From Viscum album (taxonomy: Eukaryota; Streptophyta; Magnoliopsida; Santalales; Viscaceae): a stretch of DNA of 64,000 nucleotides. The stretch lies in NCBI GenBank assembly GCA_963277665.1, contig OY728157.1, positions 362,776,067 through 362,840,066 of the forward strand, read 5' to 3'. Each line of letters starts with the position of its first letter. Position 1 is the first letter of the stretch. The translations under genes and the position numbers were made by a program. Below the pieces are notes generated by a model. The model saw only the letters and a list, made by a program, of their open reading frames with translations. It did not search any database and was not told where the DNA came from. Below are positions 18,595 to 28,846 of the stretch, piece after piece.

Positions 18595-20438
18595 TGTTGG
18601 AATCACCTATTTTGATAATACCAAATCATGCTTAAACATTAACTATGATGTATTAAACCTTTGCATTAATCTTATTATTCTATGCTTAAACGTATTTTAT
18701 TCTAAACAGTTCATATTCTTACTCTCATAACTTTACTGTAACAGCTTACAGTAGTATTTACATAAGTTTGGTATTGTTAGCTAACAGTCAGAGTTTTCTT
18801 TTCAAAGTCACAGTTACAGTTAACTGTCACCTTAAGTTACTGTTGCAATAAGTTCACAGTTACAAGGTTACAGTCGAAGACTAATACAAGCTTACAGTTA
18901 CGAGTCTACTGCTATCTATTGTCAAAGCTCACAGACAAAGGTCACAATTACAAGACTTCTGTTCAAAGTTTTCTCTGTTCAAGTTTACAGTCGAACAAGC
19001 CTACAGTCATAAGCCTACAGTCAAGGTTACAGTTAGACAGCTTCTGTCGACTAAGTCTACTGATGATCGAAGTCTACAGTTGACAAAGGTTACAGTTCTA
19101 AAAATTTGATGTTACAAGTCTACAGTTAGAAAGGCTACAGTTATATGGAGTAAAAGCTACCATTGCAAGCCTACAGACAACAAGCCCTTTGTTAGAGTCA
19201 GCAGTCAGAAGGAAGTCCACAGTTGGAAGACCACAGTTGAAGTCAACAGTGACATACATTCTCGACTCACTGTTTTAATTTCTTTATTTCCTACATTTAA
19301 TCTATCTAACGGTCATATCATACATTTTGATGATTTGTCAAATATCTGATAAAGGTTGTCGGATGTCAGGAACCCGTACCTCGTACCTGCTGAAAAGAAA
19401 TCTTTTCTGTCCCCTGTCGGGAGATAAATACGAGAAGACTACGCTGCCCAAAATATAGAGATGCGAACCAGAGAAGTGCGTGGGTGGACAAAATATACCA
19501 GAAACACAAGAAGATAAAAACGAGTTCCATCAAGAACACAGTGAAGCACATAGACGATCAAATATACTCGAGAAGTGTTCTGTGCATACAAGAAGAACCC
19601 TGAAGAACTTCATCGACTACATTCTCACTACCTGTGAACCTGGAGCATACGACACTCTGTTTTTCAAACAGAAACGAGAAGAGGACTCAAACTCTCTTCT
19701 GATCGAATACAAGAGCTACACTGAGATCACCAGAATCACTTCTAAACTCTACATCTCTTGTTCTGTGATTTATTCTACATTTTGAGCAGTGTGTGTTATC
19801 TGCTGTATTAAACACACACACTGACTCCTGTACTTTCACTGGAGGATCTGTATATCCTCAGCAAATCTTTTTGCACTCCAATTTCCCATTGTGGATAGTG
19901 GTAGAGGTCTTGTGACCTGGACAGCTTGCTGCTGTTGTTTGTTTTCCCACGAAGAACTGTGGTAGAGGTCTTGTGACCTGGACAGTGTGTTCACTGTTGT
20001 TAACCCCGATCCAGGGTGTGGATTATTTTATATAAACTTTTGAGAGGACTAAGTCTCGGCTTGAGACTGAACCTCTTGGTTAACTCTCTGTGTTTTTAGT
20101 TATACTCTATATCCATACTATACATATGTATTTCATATTCCGCTGCTATTACTTTGAAATATAATCTATCTTCAAAGCTACTTTGATAATTAAATTCGCA
20201 AGTGTTTATATTTGTTATAAATCAGTAAGTTAGTTTCAAAAGTTAATTTAATCATAAGATTAAGTTAACTGAGAATTAATCAATCTTTGAGAAACTAATT
20301 GAACCTTTATAATCTATATAAATTCACTACAGTTTAATTTGTTTTTGAAATTGGGGGACTTTAATAGAAATTGTTTTTAACAGAAATTTTAATTGGAACT
20401 CAATTCACCCCCCTCTTGAGTGTCCACTCCGACCAACA
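18595..20438 (+). repeat. SIRE-A 3' LTR
   Basis: It is 1844 bp, starts TGTTGGAATC and ends CCGACCAACA. By eye it differs from the 5' LTR at 12 positions, mostly transitions, and has no indels. The flanking GTTGA is at 20439-20443. Confidence 0.95.
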
Positions 20439-20443
20439 GTTGA
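20439..20443 (+). repeat. Target-site duplication GTTGA, right copy
   Basis: Identical to 8232-8236. The CACTA interior resumes after it. Positions 20444-20635 are AT-rich with nothing assignable. Confidence 0.95.
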
Positions 20444-20635
20444 AAACAAAACATGAATTCTCAAAAGATATGTGAAAAAAGGTAATTAATTATTAGATAA
20501 AAATGATAAGGAAATTAACTTACAAATGGTAGATAAAATGATGACAAAATTAATTAAATAGGTAGTAAGAATTCACTTTTTCCTGATGGTTGTATATGTT
20601 TTTAACACATTTCCTAATTACTGCTATTTATTACT

Positions 20636-22115
20636 ATTTATTATTATTTATTACTATTTATTACTATTTATGAGTAATTATTACTATTTATTACTTATTA
20701 TGACTGATTATTACTAATTATTACTGATTATTACTGATTATTATTGATTATTACTGATTATTACTGATTATTACTGATTATTACTGATTATTACTGGTTA
20801 TTACTCATTATTACTAATTATTACTGATTATTACTGATTATTACTAATTATTACTAACTATTACTAATTATTACTAATTATTACTAATTATTTTGGATTA
20901 TTCCTAATTATTACTAATTATTTCTAATTATTACTAATTATTACTAATTATTCTTAATTATCCCTATTTATTACAAATTATTACTAATTATTATTAATTA
21001 TTCCTAATTATTACTAATAATTCCTATTTATTACAAAATATTATTAATTATTATTAATTATTCCAAATTATTATTAATTATTCCAAATTATTCCAATTTA
21101 TAACAATTTATTATTAATTTTTCCTAATTATTACTATTTATTCCTAATTATTATTATTTATTCCTAATTATTACAAATTATTCCTATTTATTACTAATTA
21201 TTCCTATTTATTCCTATTTATTACTATTTATTACTATTTATTACATTTTATTTTTATTTATTCCTATTTATTTCTATTTATTGTTATTTATTACTATTTA
21301 TTCTTATTTATTACAAAGTATTCCTATTTATTACAAATTATTCCTATTTATTAAAAATTATTCCTATTTATTAATATTTATTACTATTTATTAGTAATTA
21401 TTCCTAATTATTATTAATTATTCCTAAATATTAAAAATTATTATTAATTATTCCAAATTATTATTAATTATTACAAATTATTATTAATTATTACAAATTA
21501 TTACTATTTATTATTATTTATCACTATTTATTCCTATTTATTACTAATTATTACGAATTATTAGGAATTATTACTATTATTACTAATTATACCTATTTAT
21601 TACAAATAATAGCTATTTATTACAAATTATTCCTATTTATTACAAATTATTCTTATTTATTACTAATTATTCCTAATTATTACTATTTATTAAAAATTAT
21701 TCTTATTTATTACTAATTATTCCTAATTATTGATGATTATTTCTATTTATTACTATTTATTACTATTTATTACTATTTATTACTATTTATTACTATTTAT
21801 TACTATTTATTACTATTTATTACTAATTATTCATATTTATTCTTATTTATTCCTAATTATTATTAATTATTTCTAATTATTCTTATTTTTTTATTTATAA
21901 CAAATTATTATTAATTATTTATAATTATTCATATTTATTCATATTTATTACTATTTATTATTATTTATTCTTAATTATTCCTATTTATTACTAATTATTA
22001 CTATTTATTCTTAATTATTCCTATTTATTACTAATTATTTCAATTTATAATTTTTTATTACTAATTATTGTTAAATATTACTAATTATCGCTAATTTTTA
22101 AAATTTATTTGTATT
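20636..22115. repeat. 10-bp-period AT-rich minisatellite
   Basis: Decamers of the form TTACTAATTA, TTACTATTTA, TTACTGATTA and TTCCTAATTA repeat in register for about 1.45 kb (roughly 145 units). There are a few single-base phase slips, for example near 21577 and 21890. Local sub-blocks are more uniform (TTACTGATTA at 20720-20800, TTACTATTTA at 21740-21820), a sign of recent local expansion. It lies inside the CACTA-like element. There is no coding content. Confidence 0.95.
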
Positions 22116-22435
22116 TATTACTAATGAAACAACATATTTGTGAAAATAAATATTGAAAAAATAAAACTATCAAATTCTAATTTAATTTAATTGTCACTAA
22201 TTAATAATAATTATAACTAACATAAAATTAAATAAATTAACTAAAAAATAAAAGTAATAGATAAATACCTTAAAACAAAATCTTTTGTACGTTGAAAGGC
22301 TTTTAAATCCCTCTGATATTAAATATTAAACTTCGGGAAAAAAAATTAGAGAGAAATATGAGAGTTTATATAGAGAGGAATTGAGAAAGGTGTGAAATGA
22401 AAAAAAAGTGGATGGGGCTATATATAGGTTAGATT
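22116..22435. other. AT-rich CACTA interior, nothing recognised
   Basis: AT-rich unique sequence without coding potential lies between the minisatellite and the right subterminal repeats. Confidence 0.5.
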
Positions 22436-22827
22436 ATTTGTGATGGGATTCCCGTTGCAAATATTCACCCTGCTATTAATTAGCGGCAGCAGTTAAAAAG
22501 ATATTTATGATGGGAGATATGCCCTGTCACAAATAATATTATTCATGATAGGACTCGTCGCAAATGATGAAACCCTATTAATTAGCCGGCGACGGTAAAA
22601 AAGAATATTTGTGATTGGTCCCATCGTAAATACTAAATCCCATTAGGAGTATTTGCGACGGGATTTGTGATAGGTCGCGTCACAAATACTAAACCTCATT
22701 AAGGTTATTTGCAATGAGATACCCAATCCCATCGCAAATAACCTGTTCGTGGTTTGGCAGGCAGTGTACCCCAAACCATTTGCGATGGGACCCCTCCCCG
22801 TCGTAAATAATGGTTTTTTCTGTAGTA
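22436..22827. repeat. CACTA right subterminal repeats and terminus
   Basis: Many direct and inverted copies of TTTGCGACGGG, CCCATCGCAAATA and GTCGCAAATGATG are present, with methylation-type C/T and G/A variants such as GTCACAAATA and CCATCGTAAATA. The end reads TTTTTTCTGTAGTA, a one-base variant of the CACTA terminus. Gypsy1 coding resumes at 22831. Confidence 0.65.
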
Positions 22828-22830
22828 AAG

Positions 22831-23515
22831 GTTGTAGTGTTACCCTCTTGATGAGAGATCGAGTTTGGGATCATTCTATAACCAGACATGTCTCCTATCA
22901 CGATGTCTCCATATAAGATGGTGCCTTTCAAGTTATTAGAACTATGAGTATAGCTCGATGATCTATTGCAATGTGGTTTTGTTCATTCGAGTGTGTCACC
23001 TTGGGGTGCACTAGTTTTATTAGTGAAGATGAATGATGGCAGTTTGTGGATTTTTATCGATTATCATCACTTGAACCAAGTGACAGTGAAGAATCATTAT
23101 CATCTTCTGTAGTTTTTATGATTTATTCGGTCAGCTGAAGGGAGAGAGTTGATTCTTGAAGATCAGTTTGCGGTCAAGATATCATCATATATGGGTGAAG
23201 GATGAGGATATTCAAAAGACTTCTTTTTGTAATCGTCATGGACATTATGAGTTCATTGTGTTGTCATTCAGTGTGATGAATGCTTTGGTTGTGTTCATGG
23301 GGTTGATGAATGCAGTGTTCAGAGAGTTCTTGGATAAGTTCATGGTGGTTTTCATCAATGATATCCTTGTGTACTCCGCGTCAGAGGAGGAGTATGCAAA
23401 GCATTTTCATGTCATTTTGGGAGTTCTTCTTTCTGATCAGTTGTTTGGGAAGTTGTTGAATTGTGAGTTATGGGCTCATGAAGTCTGTTTCTTGGGGCAT
23501 GTGGTGTCCCGGTAG
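22831..23515 (+). pseudogene. gypsy1 reverse transcriptase, decayed
   Basis: Reading resumes from the protease linker with VVVLPS. The middle contains frame changes. A 119-residue open stretch (23156-23515) reads KISLRSRYHHIWVKDEDI, then FCNRHGHYEFIVLSFSVMNA, FMGLMNAVF and VVFINDILVYSASEEE. These are Ty3/gypsy RT motifs of the Tekay/chromovirus type. Two catalytic positions are damaged: the K-I-D-L aspartate is Ser, and the YxDD box is FIND (residues 66-69, first Asp changed to Asn). It cannot encode an active enzyme. Confidence 0.85.
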
Positions 23516-24140
23516 GAAGTAGTTATGGATCTTTGAAGATAGAGGTGGTCGTGTCTTGGGAATCCCCCAAGATAGTGAAATAGGTGCATAGTTTCCTTGG
23601 TTTTTCAGGATATTATAAGAGATTTATTGTCGATTTCCCTTAGTTTGTGACTCCTATGACAGCCTTCCCAAAAGGATCAGGGGTTCTTGTGGACTGACCA
23701 GTGTTAAGCAGCTTTTGAGTACCTGAAGGATAAGTTGATCAGTGCTCTAGACCTATGTTTCCAATATAGAGAGTTTGGTTTGAGTTTTTATGGGACACTT
23801 CATGTCTTGTCTTGGGATATGTTATGATGCATTAGAGATCGTTTGTTTCTTATAGGTCTCAGTAGTTACATCCCCATGAGAGTAACTATGCCACCCATGA
23901 TCTTGAGTTAGTTCTAGTGGTGTTTTCTTTGAATTTTTTGTGAAATTTCCTCATTAGCGAGCATTTTGTGGTTTTTACTGATCATAAGAGCCTGAGGTAT
24001 TTCTTCTCCCAACGTAACTTGAACCTGCATCAGCATCGATGGATGAAATTATTATAGGATTACGACTTTGAAATTTTTTATATTCTAGTAAAGGGAAATG
24101 TTTTGGTCGATGAACTAAGCAGGAAGTCATGTAGTGATGT
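23516..24140 (+). pseudogene. gypsy1 RNase H, decayed
   Basis: After several stops, reading continues with SRQLHPHESNYATHDLELVL, then FVVFTDHKSLRYFFSQRNLN, HQHRWMKLL, YDFEIFYILVKGNVLVDELSRK. This is the usual RNase H order in gypsy pol (LTR side right after RT). Stops and frameshifts disrupt it. Confidence 0.8.
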
Positions 24141-24159
24141 CGTTCGTGAATATAGAGAT

Positions 24160-25340
24160 TCTTGGAGAGTAATGGAAAATTCTCAGTGATGCATCTTTAT
24201 ATGGGAGAGGTTGGGGGTAGAGGTTGTCTTTTCCAGATGACAGTACATTCATCTTTGGTGCAACAGGTGGAGGAGTCCCAATTGGGGGATTCTGAGGTAG
24301 CGGTTTGTAGAGACCGGGTTGTTTTTTGTGCCTATGATGGTTGCTCTGAGGATGTATAGCACCAGGTATTGTTTTAGTGAAGAATTTTTGTTCCTTCGAT
24401 GATGCACTAGATGGTTCTCTAGGAGTTTCATAGTTCACCTTTGGAAGTATATCCTGGCATGATAAAGATGCATCAAGCCTTGATAGGTCAGTTTTTGTGT
24501 CCTAGATTTATGTGTGTTGTTGTAGAATTTTTTTCTCGATGTTTGGTCTTCCATAAGGTGAAGGTTGAGCACTGTGTTCCTGGTTATTTGCTTTAGCCGT
24601 TAGATTTTACTTAGTGGAAGTGGGAGGACATCTCGATGTACTTAATTACTAGTTTACCTTGATCTTAGGAATGATATGATGTTATATGGGTGATAGTGGA
24701 TCGTTTGAAGAAATCATCCCACTTTATAGCGATCAGGGGGTCAAGATCAGTGGAGGTTTTATTGAGGTAGTATCTAGAGGAGGTGGTGAGACTCTACGGA
24801 GTCTTAGGGATAATCATATCTAATCGAGATCCTCATTTTATCTCTAGGTTGTGGAGAGGTCTCCAATGTGCTTTTGGATCTCAGTTATGCCTTAGTAATT
24901 CTTTTCATCTACAGACGAGCAGTCATACAGAGCAGACCATCCATACTTTTGAAGACATGTTGCGTTCTTGTGTCCTGAATTTTATAGGTTTGTGGATGAG
25001 GCACCTGCCCTTGGTTTAGTTTTCTTATAATAATAGTTTCCACTCCACCATTGGTATAGTGACATTTTATTCTTTTTATAGCCAACCTTTTCATTATATA
25101 TTGTGCTAGACTAGGTTCAGAGAGGTAGTAATTCTTAGGATGAAACTGGAACATAATACGAAAGAGATAGTTCAGTTAATTCGTGAAAGGATGAAGGTGG
25201 TGAAATATCTTCATAAATCTTATGTTGATCATAGGAGGAGACATATGGAGTTCTACATTAGAGATCACATGTTCCTGAAGGTGACTCCTCATTGTGGGCA
25301 GCAGAGGTTCGGTCATGGGAGTAAGATTTCTCATTGATTT
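24160..25340 (+). pseudogene. gypsy1 integrase, decayed
   Basis: Fragments in order are: the linker/zinc region with SSPLEVYPGMIKM; KVEHCVPGYLL; VIVDRLKKSSHFIAIRG, with the first catalytic Asp; EEVVRLYGVLGIIISNRDPHF, where the second catalytic Asp is Asn (SNRD for SDRD); and HTEQTIHTFEDMLRSCVL, with Glu kept. The C-terminal segment includes MKLEHNTKEIVQLIRERMKV and YIRDHMFLKVTP. The order is that of a Ty3/gypsy integrase. Multiple stops make it non-functional. Confidence 0.82.
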
Positions 25341-25390
25341 TTTGGGACTTTTGAGGTGTTGGGTCGTATTGGAGTCATGGAATATTGTAT

Positions 25391-25640
25391 AGAACTTCCC
25401 CATAAGTAAGAAGGATACAAAATGTTTTTCAAGTGTCCCAGCTCTATCGTTATCTTCATGATGACTCTCATGTCATCGATTGGGGCAAGATCAATGTTGA
25501 CGATGATGTGACCTTCGAGGAGTGTCCTGTAGAGATACAGTATCTCCTAGAGATGGTGCTTCACAAGCATTATATTTCCTTGATTCATGTATTGTGGTTT
25601 CATTATGGCGTGGAGCAAGAGTACCTGGGACTATGAGTCA
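25391..25640 (+). pseudogene. gypsy1 integrase C-terminus with chromodomain
   Basis: FQVSQLYRYLHDDSHVIDWG is followed by VDDDVTFEECPVEI, ISLIHVLWFHYGVEQE, the C-terminal chromodomain-type tail of Tekay-like chromoviruses. The final 'EATWE' part is frame-shifted. A chromodomain usually directs integration to chromatin marks. 25641-25986 is pre-LTR spacer with no gene. Confidence 0.75.
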
Positions 25641-25986
25641 CATATATGCACTTAGTACCCCAATCTTTTTGACGTTTATATCTTCTCTTATAACATTTTT
25701 TCCTTATGTATATTGATATTTTTTTGGTTTATAAGATAGTTTCTCTTATTACATAATGTGGCCTTACTCCCATTTGATAGGTATCTCCCCCAAGAGAGTG
25801 TTTAGGATATGGTTGTGTTTGTTGTGTGGATTTTTGCTTTTTCATCTAATGAAGTGGTTGATCTCCTATAGTGGTAAGATCTTTGAGAGGTATCTCCTAG
25901 GGTGGCTGTTTGGATGACCCCTTTTTGTTTCCTCTCTGATTTTGGTTTGGATTCTCTAGGATGATAATTGTTTGTTAGGTATCTAA

Positions 25987-28846
25987 TGTAAGGGCATGAA
26001 TCCAAGTAAACCAACGCTTTTTCATGTTTATGAGGCTCGTGGTGCTCATAGGAGGCTTGGAATAAACTTGGAGGTGTTGGCTACTGAAAAAGATGGGAGC
26101 AGGGTAAATACACAACTTATAATGCTTAAACATTGGGTAAGTTTGGTTTACGTCTTGTTAAGGTCAGTTCATGGGGTTCTACATGACTTGTATTTAATTG
26201 GGATTAAAAGTTTCAGGACAATGTGTGTTTCGAAAAGATATGACCCCTAACATTTACAATACATGTAAATAGTTTACACACTATGTAAATGGTTTACATG
26301 CAATGTAAATCACCTGTTCAGTGTTTTTATAAATGTTCATCTGCTTGGGTTTTCTACAAACCCTACAGCCAGTGGCTCTCTCTCCTAATTATAGGTGATC
26401 TAGATTCCCTTCTTCAAGAATTTTTTATTCCCTTCAACCATGGATCGATTACCCATCTTTCATCTATGGTTAACCAAGTTGAGTTCTACCTCTGTTTCTT
26501 GCGGTTTCTTCTTGTTCAGTCTCATTTCCTTCTGTATATTCTCACCATGTCATTCCATTTTATCTACATTGAATATAAATACGTTTTATTGTTTTTTTGG
26601 GTGTGTTTGTTCCAAGGAGTACTTGGAGGGATGAAATTCTTGTGGCGGAGGTGATCATAGATCTGCAACATGATTTGTTCTCATGAGAAGAACATTGATG
26701 GATTGTAAGGCTGGGGATTCAGTGCTTCTCTTATTTTATTTATGTGTAATCATAAATTGATCATGGATTATCCCTTTGTATGGAAATGAAATTAACCTAA
26801 TAATATTAAACCAGATTAAAGAATTGGTTGTGATTGTATGTTGGAAATTTTGTTACTTTGTACCATATGATAGCAGTTTGCATAATGATTTTCTAGATAG
26901 TGTGATATCTATTCTATGTTTTTTCTGCACATTTTTATTCTTGGAATAGCTTGTTGAAATTAGTAAAAATGTAAATCCAAAATTAATCGATAATTAATTG
27001 GTTTGAGAATTAAAGAATAGGCATGTTTGTAATATGGTGGTTAATGTAATTTTATGATAATAAAATTGATGCAATGTTCATGTTTAATTGAAATTAATAT
27101 TTCATGTGATTAATGGAATTGATAAATAATGTGAATTGTGTTTATTCTTGATGATAATAATTGAAAAGTCATGTTAATTGATAATTTTACTTCTCTAGGT
27201 TTGTTTAAACTATAATAAATGCTAAAATCATGTTTTTCCTTTGATAGCTTATTATAGTTGATGCCTTGGGTTGCCCATAGTTGGAACCTGTTAATAAATT
27301 AATCAGTTAATTCAATATAGGATAAGAATTGATTATGTGATAAAGATATTTTATAAGGCCTGATTTTCTTGTTTTCTTAAGAAGGTTGAGTGCCTTGTTT
27401 TAGAGTCATGAGAGCTCATTTGTATGATAAGGCTGAATTCCTTTTTTGAGGTCCCAGTTGACCTTTTGATTTCTTATTTTTTCCTACTTATTTTGTGATA
27501 TACTCTAGATATGACCCTTGTGATATGATCTTGGTATGACTAATCCTGGGATGGATGATGTGATATAGGGAAGGGATACCCAGATGTGATGTTATCCTGG
27601 GATGGTTATTGTTATATGGGGTGGGGAGGCCTGAATGATGTGGTAGTAAATGACATATATGATGGTGAGATGCATCAGTATATGAATGTGGGTGTCGGGG
27701 ATAACACCATAGATGATGGAATGGGTTTAATCCAATCTTACCTATTGTTTATGTGGTGTTGAGAGTTGATATGCTCACTTATGAATTTGTTAAATGGTTG
27801 ATGGTCGGGTTGCTTGTTTTATCTACATTCTTTTCCCCACTGCTTGAGGCATCTGGAGGTGCTTGGTTGAATGTTCCCTCTTGCAGATATCTTAGAATGG
27901 TTTTCCTAGAGTACCTGGATATGTAATGACGCTATTAATAAATAAATGTTTAACCCATGTGGTTGGTTTATTATGGAATAAAAATGATAAAAGGATGTTA
28001 ATCTTGATAAATCATGGACTTGGTTTGGATTATTCCTGGAGGACATGAAATTTACTCTAATGTTTAACATAATGTATTGCAATGTAATGTAATGTGGTTT
28101 AATGTTAACAGTTAATTAATGGATAAGGAATTAATTAACAGAAAGAAATGGTTTAAAAAGAAAGGAAGTAATTGATATAGATCTTTTATATTCTTATGTG
28201 TTTATAGGATATCTGGTCTTAGCAGTGGAATCCGGGAGTCTAAGTGATGTTAGCTAAAATTGATTCCAAGACAAGGTTATTCTCATAGTGTGGTTGTGAT
28301 CTATATTATATCATGTATATTCTATGATTTCATACGCTTCCCCACCCATGTCAGTTAGGGAAACTAGAATCTATTTGACTCTGGGAGGGTGTTTTCCCCA
28401 ATATCTTGGTGGGAGGATGGATGGATGACTACCCCATCTGGATCTGATCTCTTCTGTTGGTAGTTACTTGTGTTGGTATACACAATATTTAGCTTTCCCA
28501 TATATGTGTGTAGAGGTATGTGATGTATTGTGGTTATTTCACACTCAGGTATTACCGAATATAGTATCCAAAGGATTATTATAGGTATGACATGTATAGG
28601 CTGTGATGGCTTGAGGTACTTACTCAATATATGGGTTGTAATGGATTGAGGTATAATACATGATATTTGATATATGTCATACAGGTTTTGGTGGCTCCCA
28701 GAAGCAACTTGTTTACTATATATGGTTATGTGATATGGGATTATGTGGTTATGTGATGCATGAGGTGCATGTTGTGATGCCTTGCCTAGGTTTTTTCGAG
28801 TCGTCTTACTTTTGGAGAGAGATGGATTAAGACGTGTGATATTGGT
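25987..28846 (+). repeat. Right (3') LTR of gypsy1, interrupted at 28847
   Basis: It starts TGTAAGGGCATG after GGTATCTAA and follows the left LTR (2973 on) collinearly until GTGATATTGG at 28846, matching left position about 5843. The remaining roughly 0.4 kb should lie beyond the right end of gypsy2, outside the window. Confidence 0.72.
26253..26309. repeat. Three tandem 17-bp palindromes in gypsy1 right LTR
   Basis: TTTACAATACATGTAAA (26253-26269), TTTACACACTATGTAAA (26273-26289) and TTTACATGCAATGTAAA (26293-26309) repeat at an exact 20-bp period. The arms are constant while the middle varies. Confidence 0.85.

Larger units (their letters stand above)
8237..20438 (+). mobile_element. SIRE-A: near-complete SIRE/Maximus-type Ty1/copia retrotransposon with env-like region
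   Basis: The element is 12,202 bp with two 1844-bp LTRs (8237-10080 and 18595-20438). It has an initiator-Met-type primer-binding site, gag, a protease-integrase-RT-RNase H pol in copia order, a long extra region after pol, and a polypurine tract next to the 3' LTR. The GTTGA duplication proves a clean insertion. By eye I count 12 substitutions between the LTRs (about 0.65%) and no indels, so insertion was recent. Extra coding capacity after pol and a length above 12 kb are hallmarks of the SIRE lineage. In-frame stops at 11959, 11971, 13651 and 16662 interrupt the readings. Confidence 0.93.
7349..22827. mobile_element. Non-autonomous CACTA-like DNA transposon inserted in gypsy1 pol
   Basis: The gypsy1 coding sequence is interrupted between 'VFLED' (ends 7348) and 'VVVLPS' (starts 22831). 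The insertion begins CACAATTGGAAATTGAG and ends with TTTTTTCTGTAGTA. The reverse complement of that end, TACTACAGAAAAAACC, is one base from a CACTACAGAAAAAACC-type terminus. Both ends have TTATTT(GTGATG/ACGACG) just inside, followed by arrays of 'CATCGCAAAT / GTCGTAAAT' subterminal repeats. The 3-bp flanks are GAT on the left and AAG on the right, so no perfect TSD remains. Without the nested SIRE-A the element is about 3.27 kb. No transposase gene is present, so it was mobilised by a related autonomous CACTA. Its interior is mainly AT-rich low-complexity DNA. Confidence 0.6.

Noticed and set aside
20636..22115. AT-rich decamers as centromeric satellite
   Set aside because: The array is inside one CACTA-like element and short. 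Nothing else suggests centromere.
24127..24438. 103-codon minus ORF in gypsy1 pol
   Set aside because: The plus strand carries the RNase H-integrase linker in the correct order; the reverse reading is a shadow.
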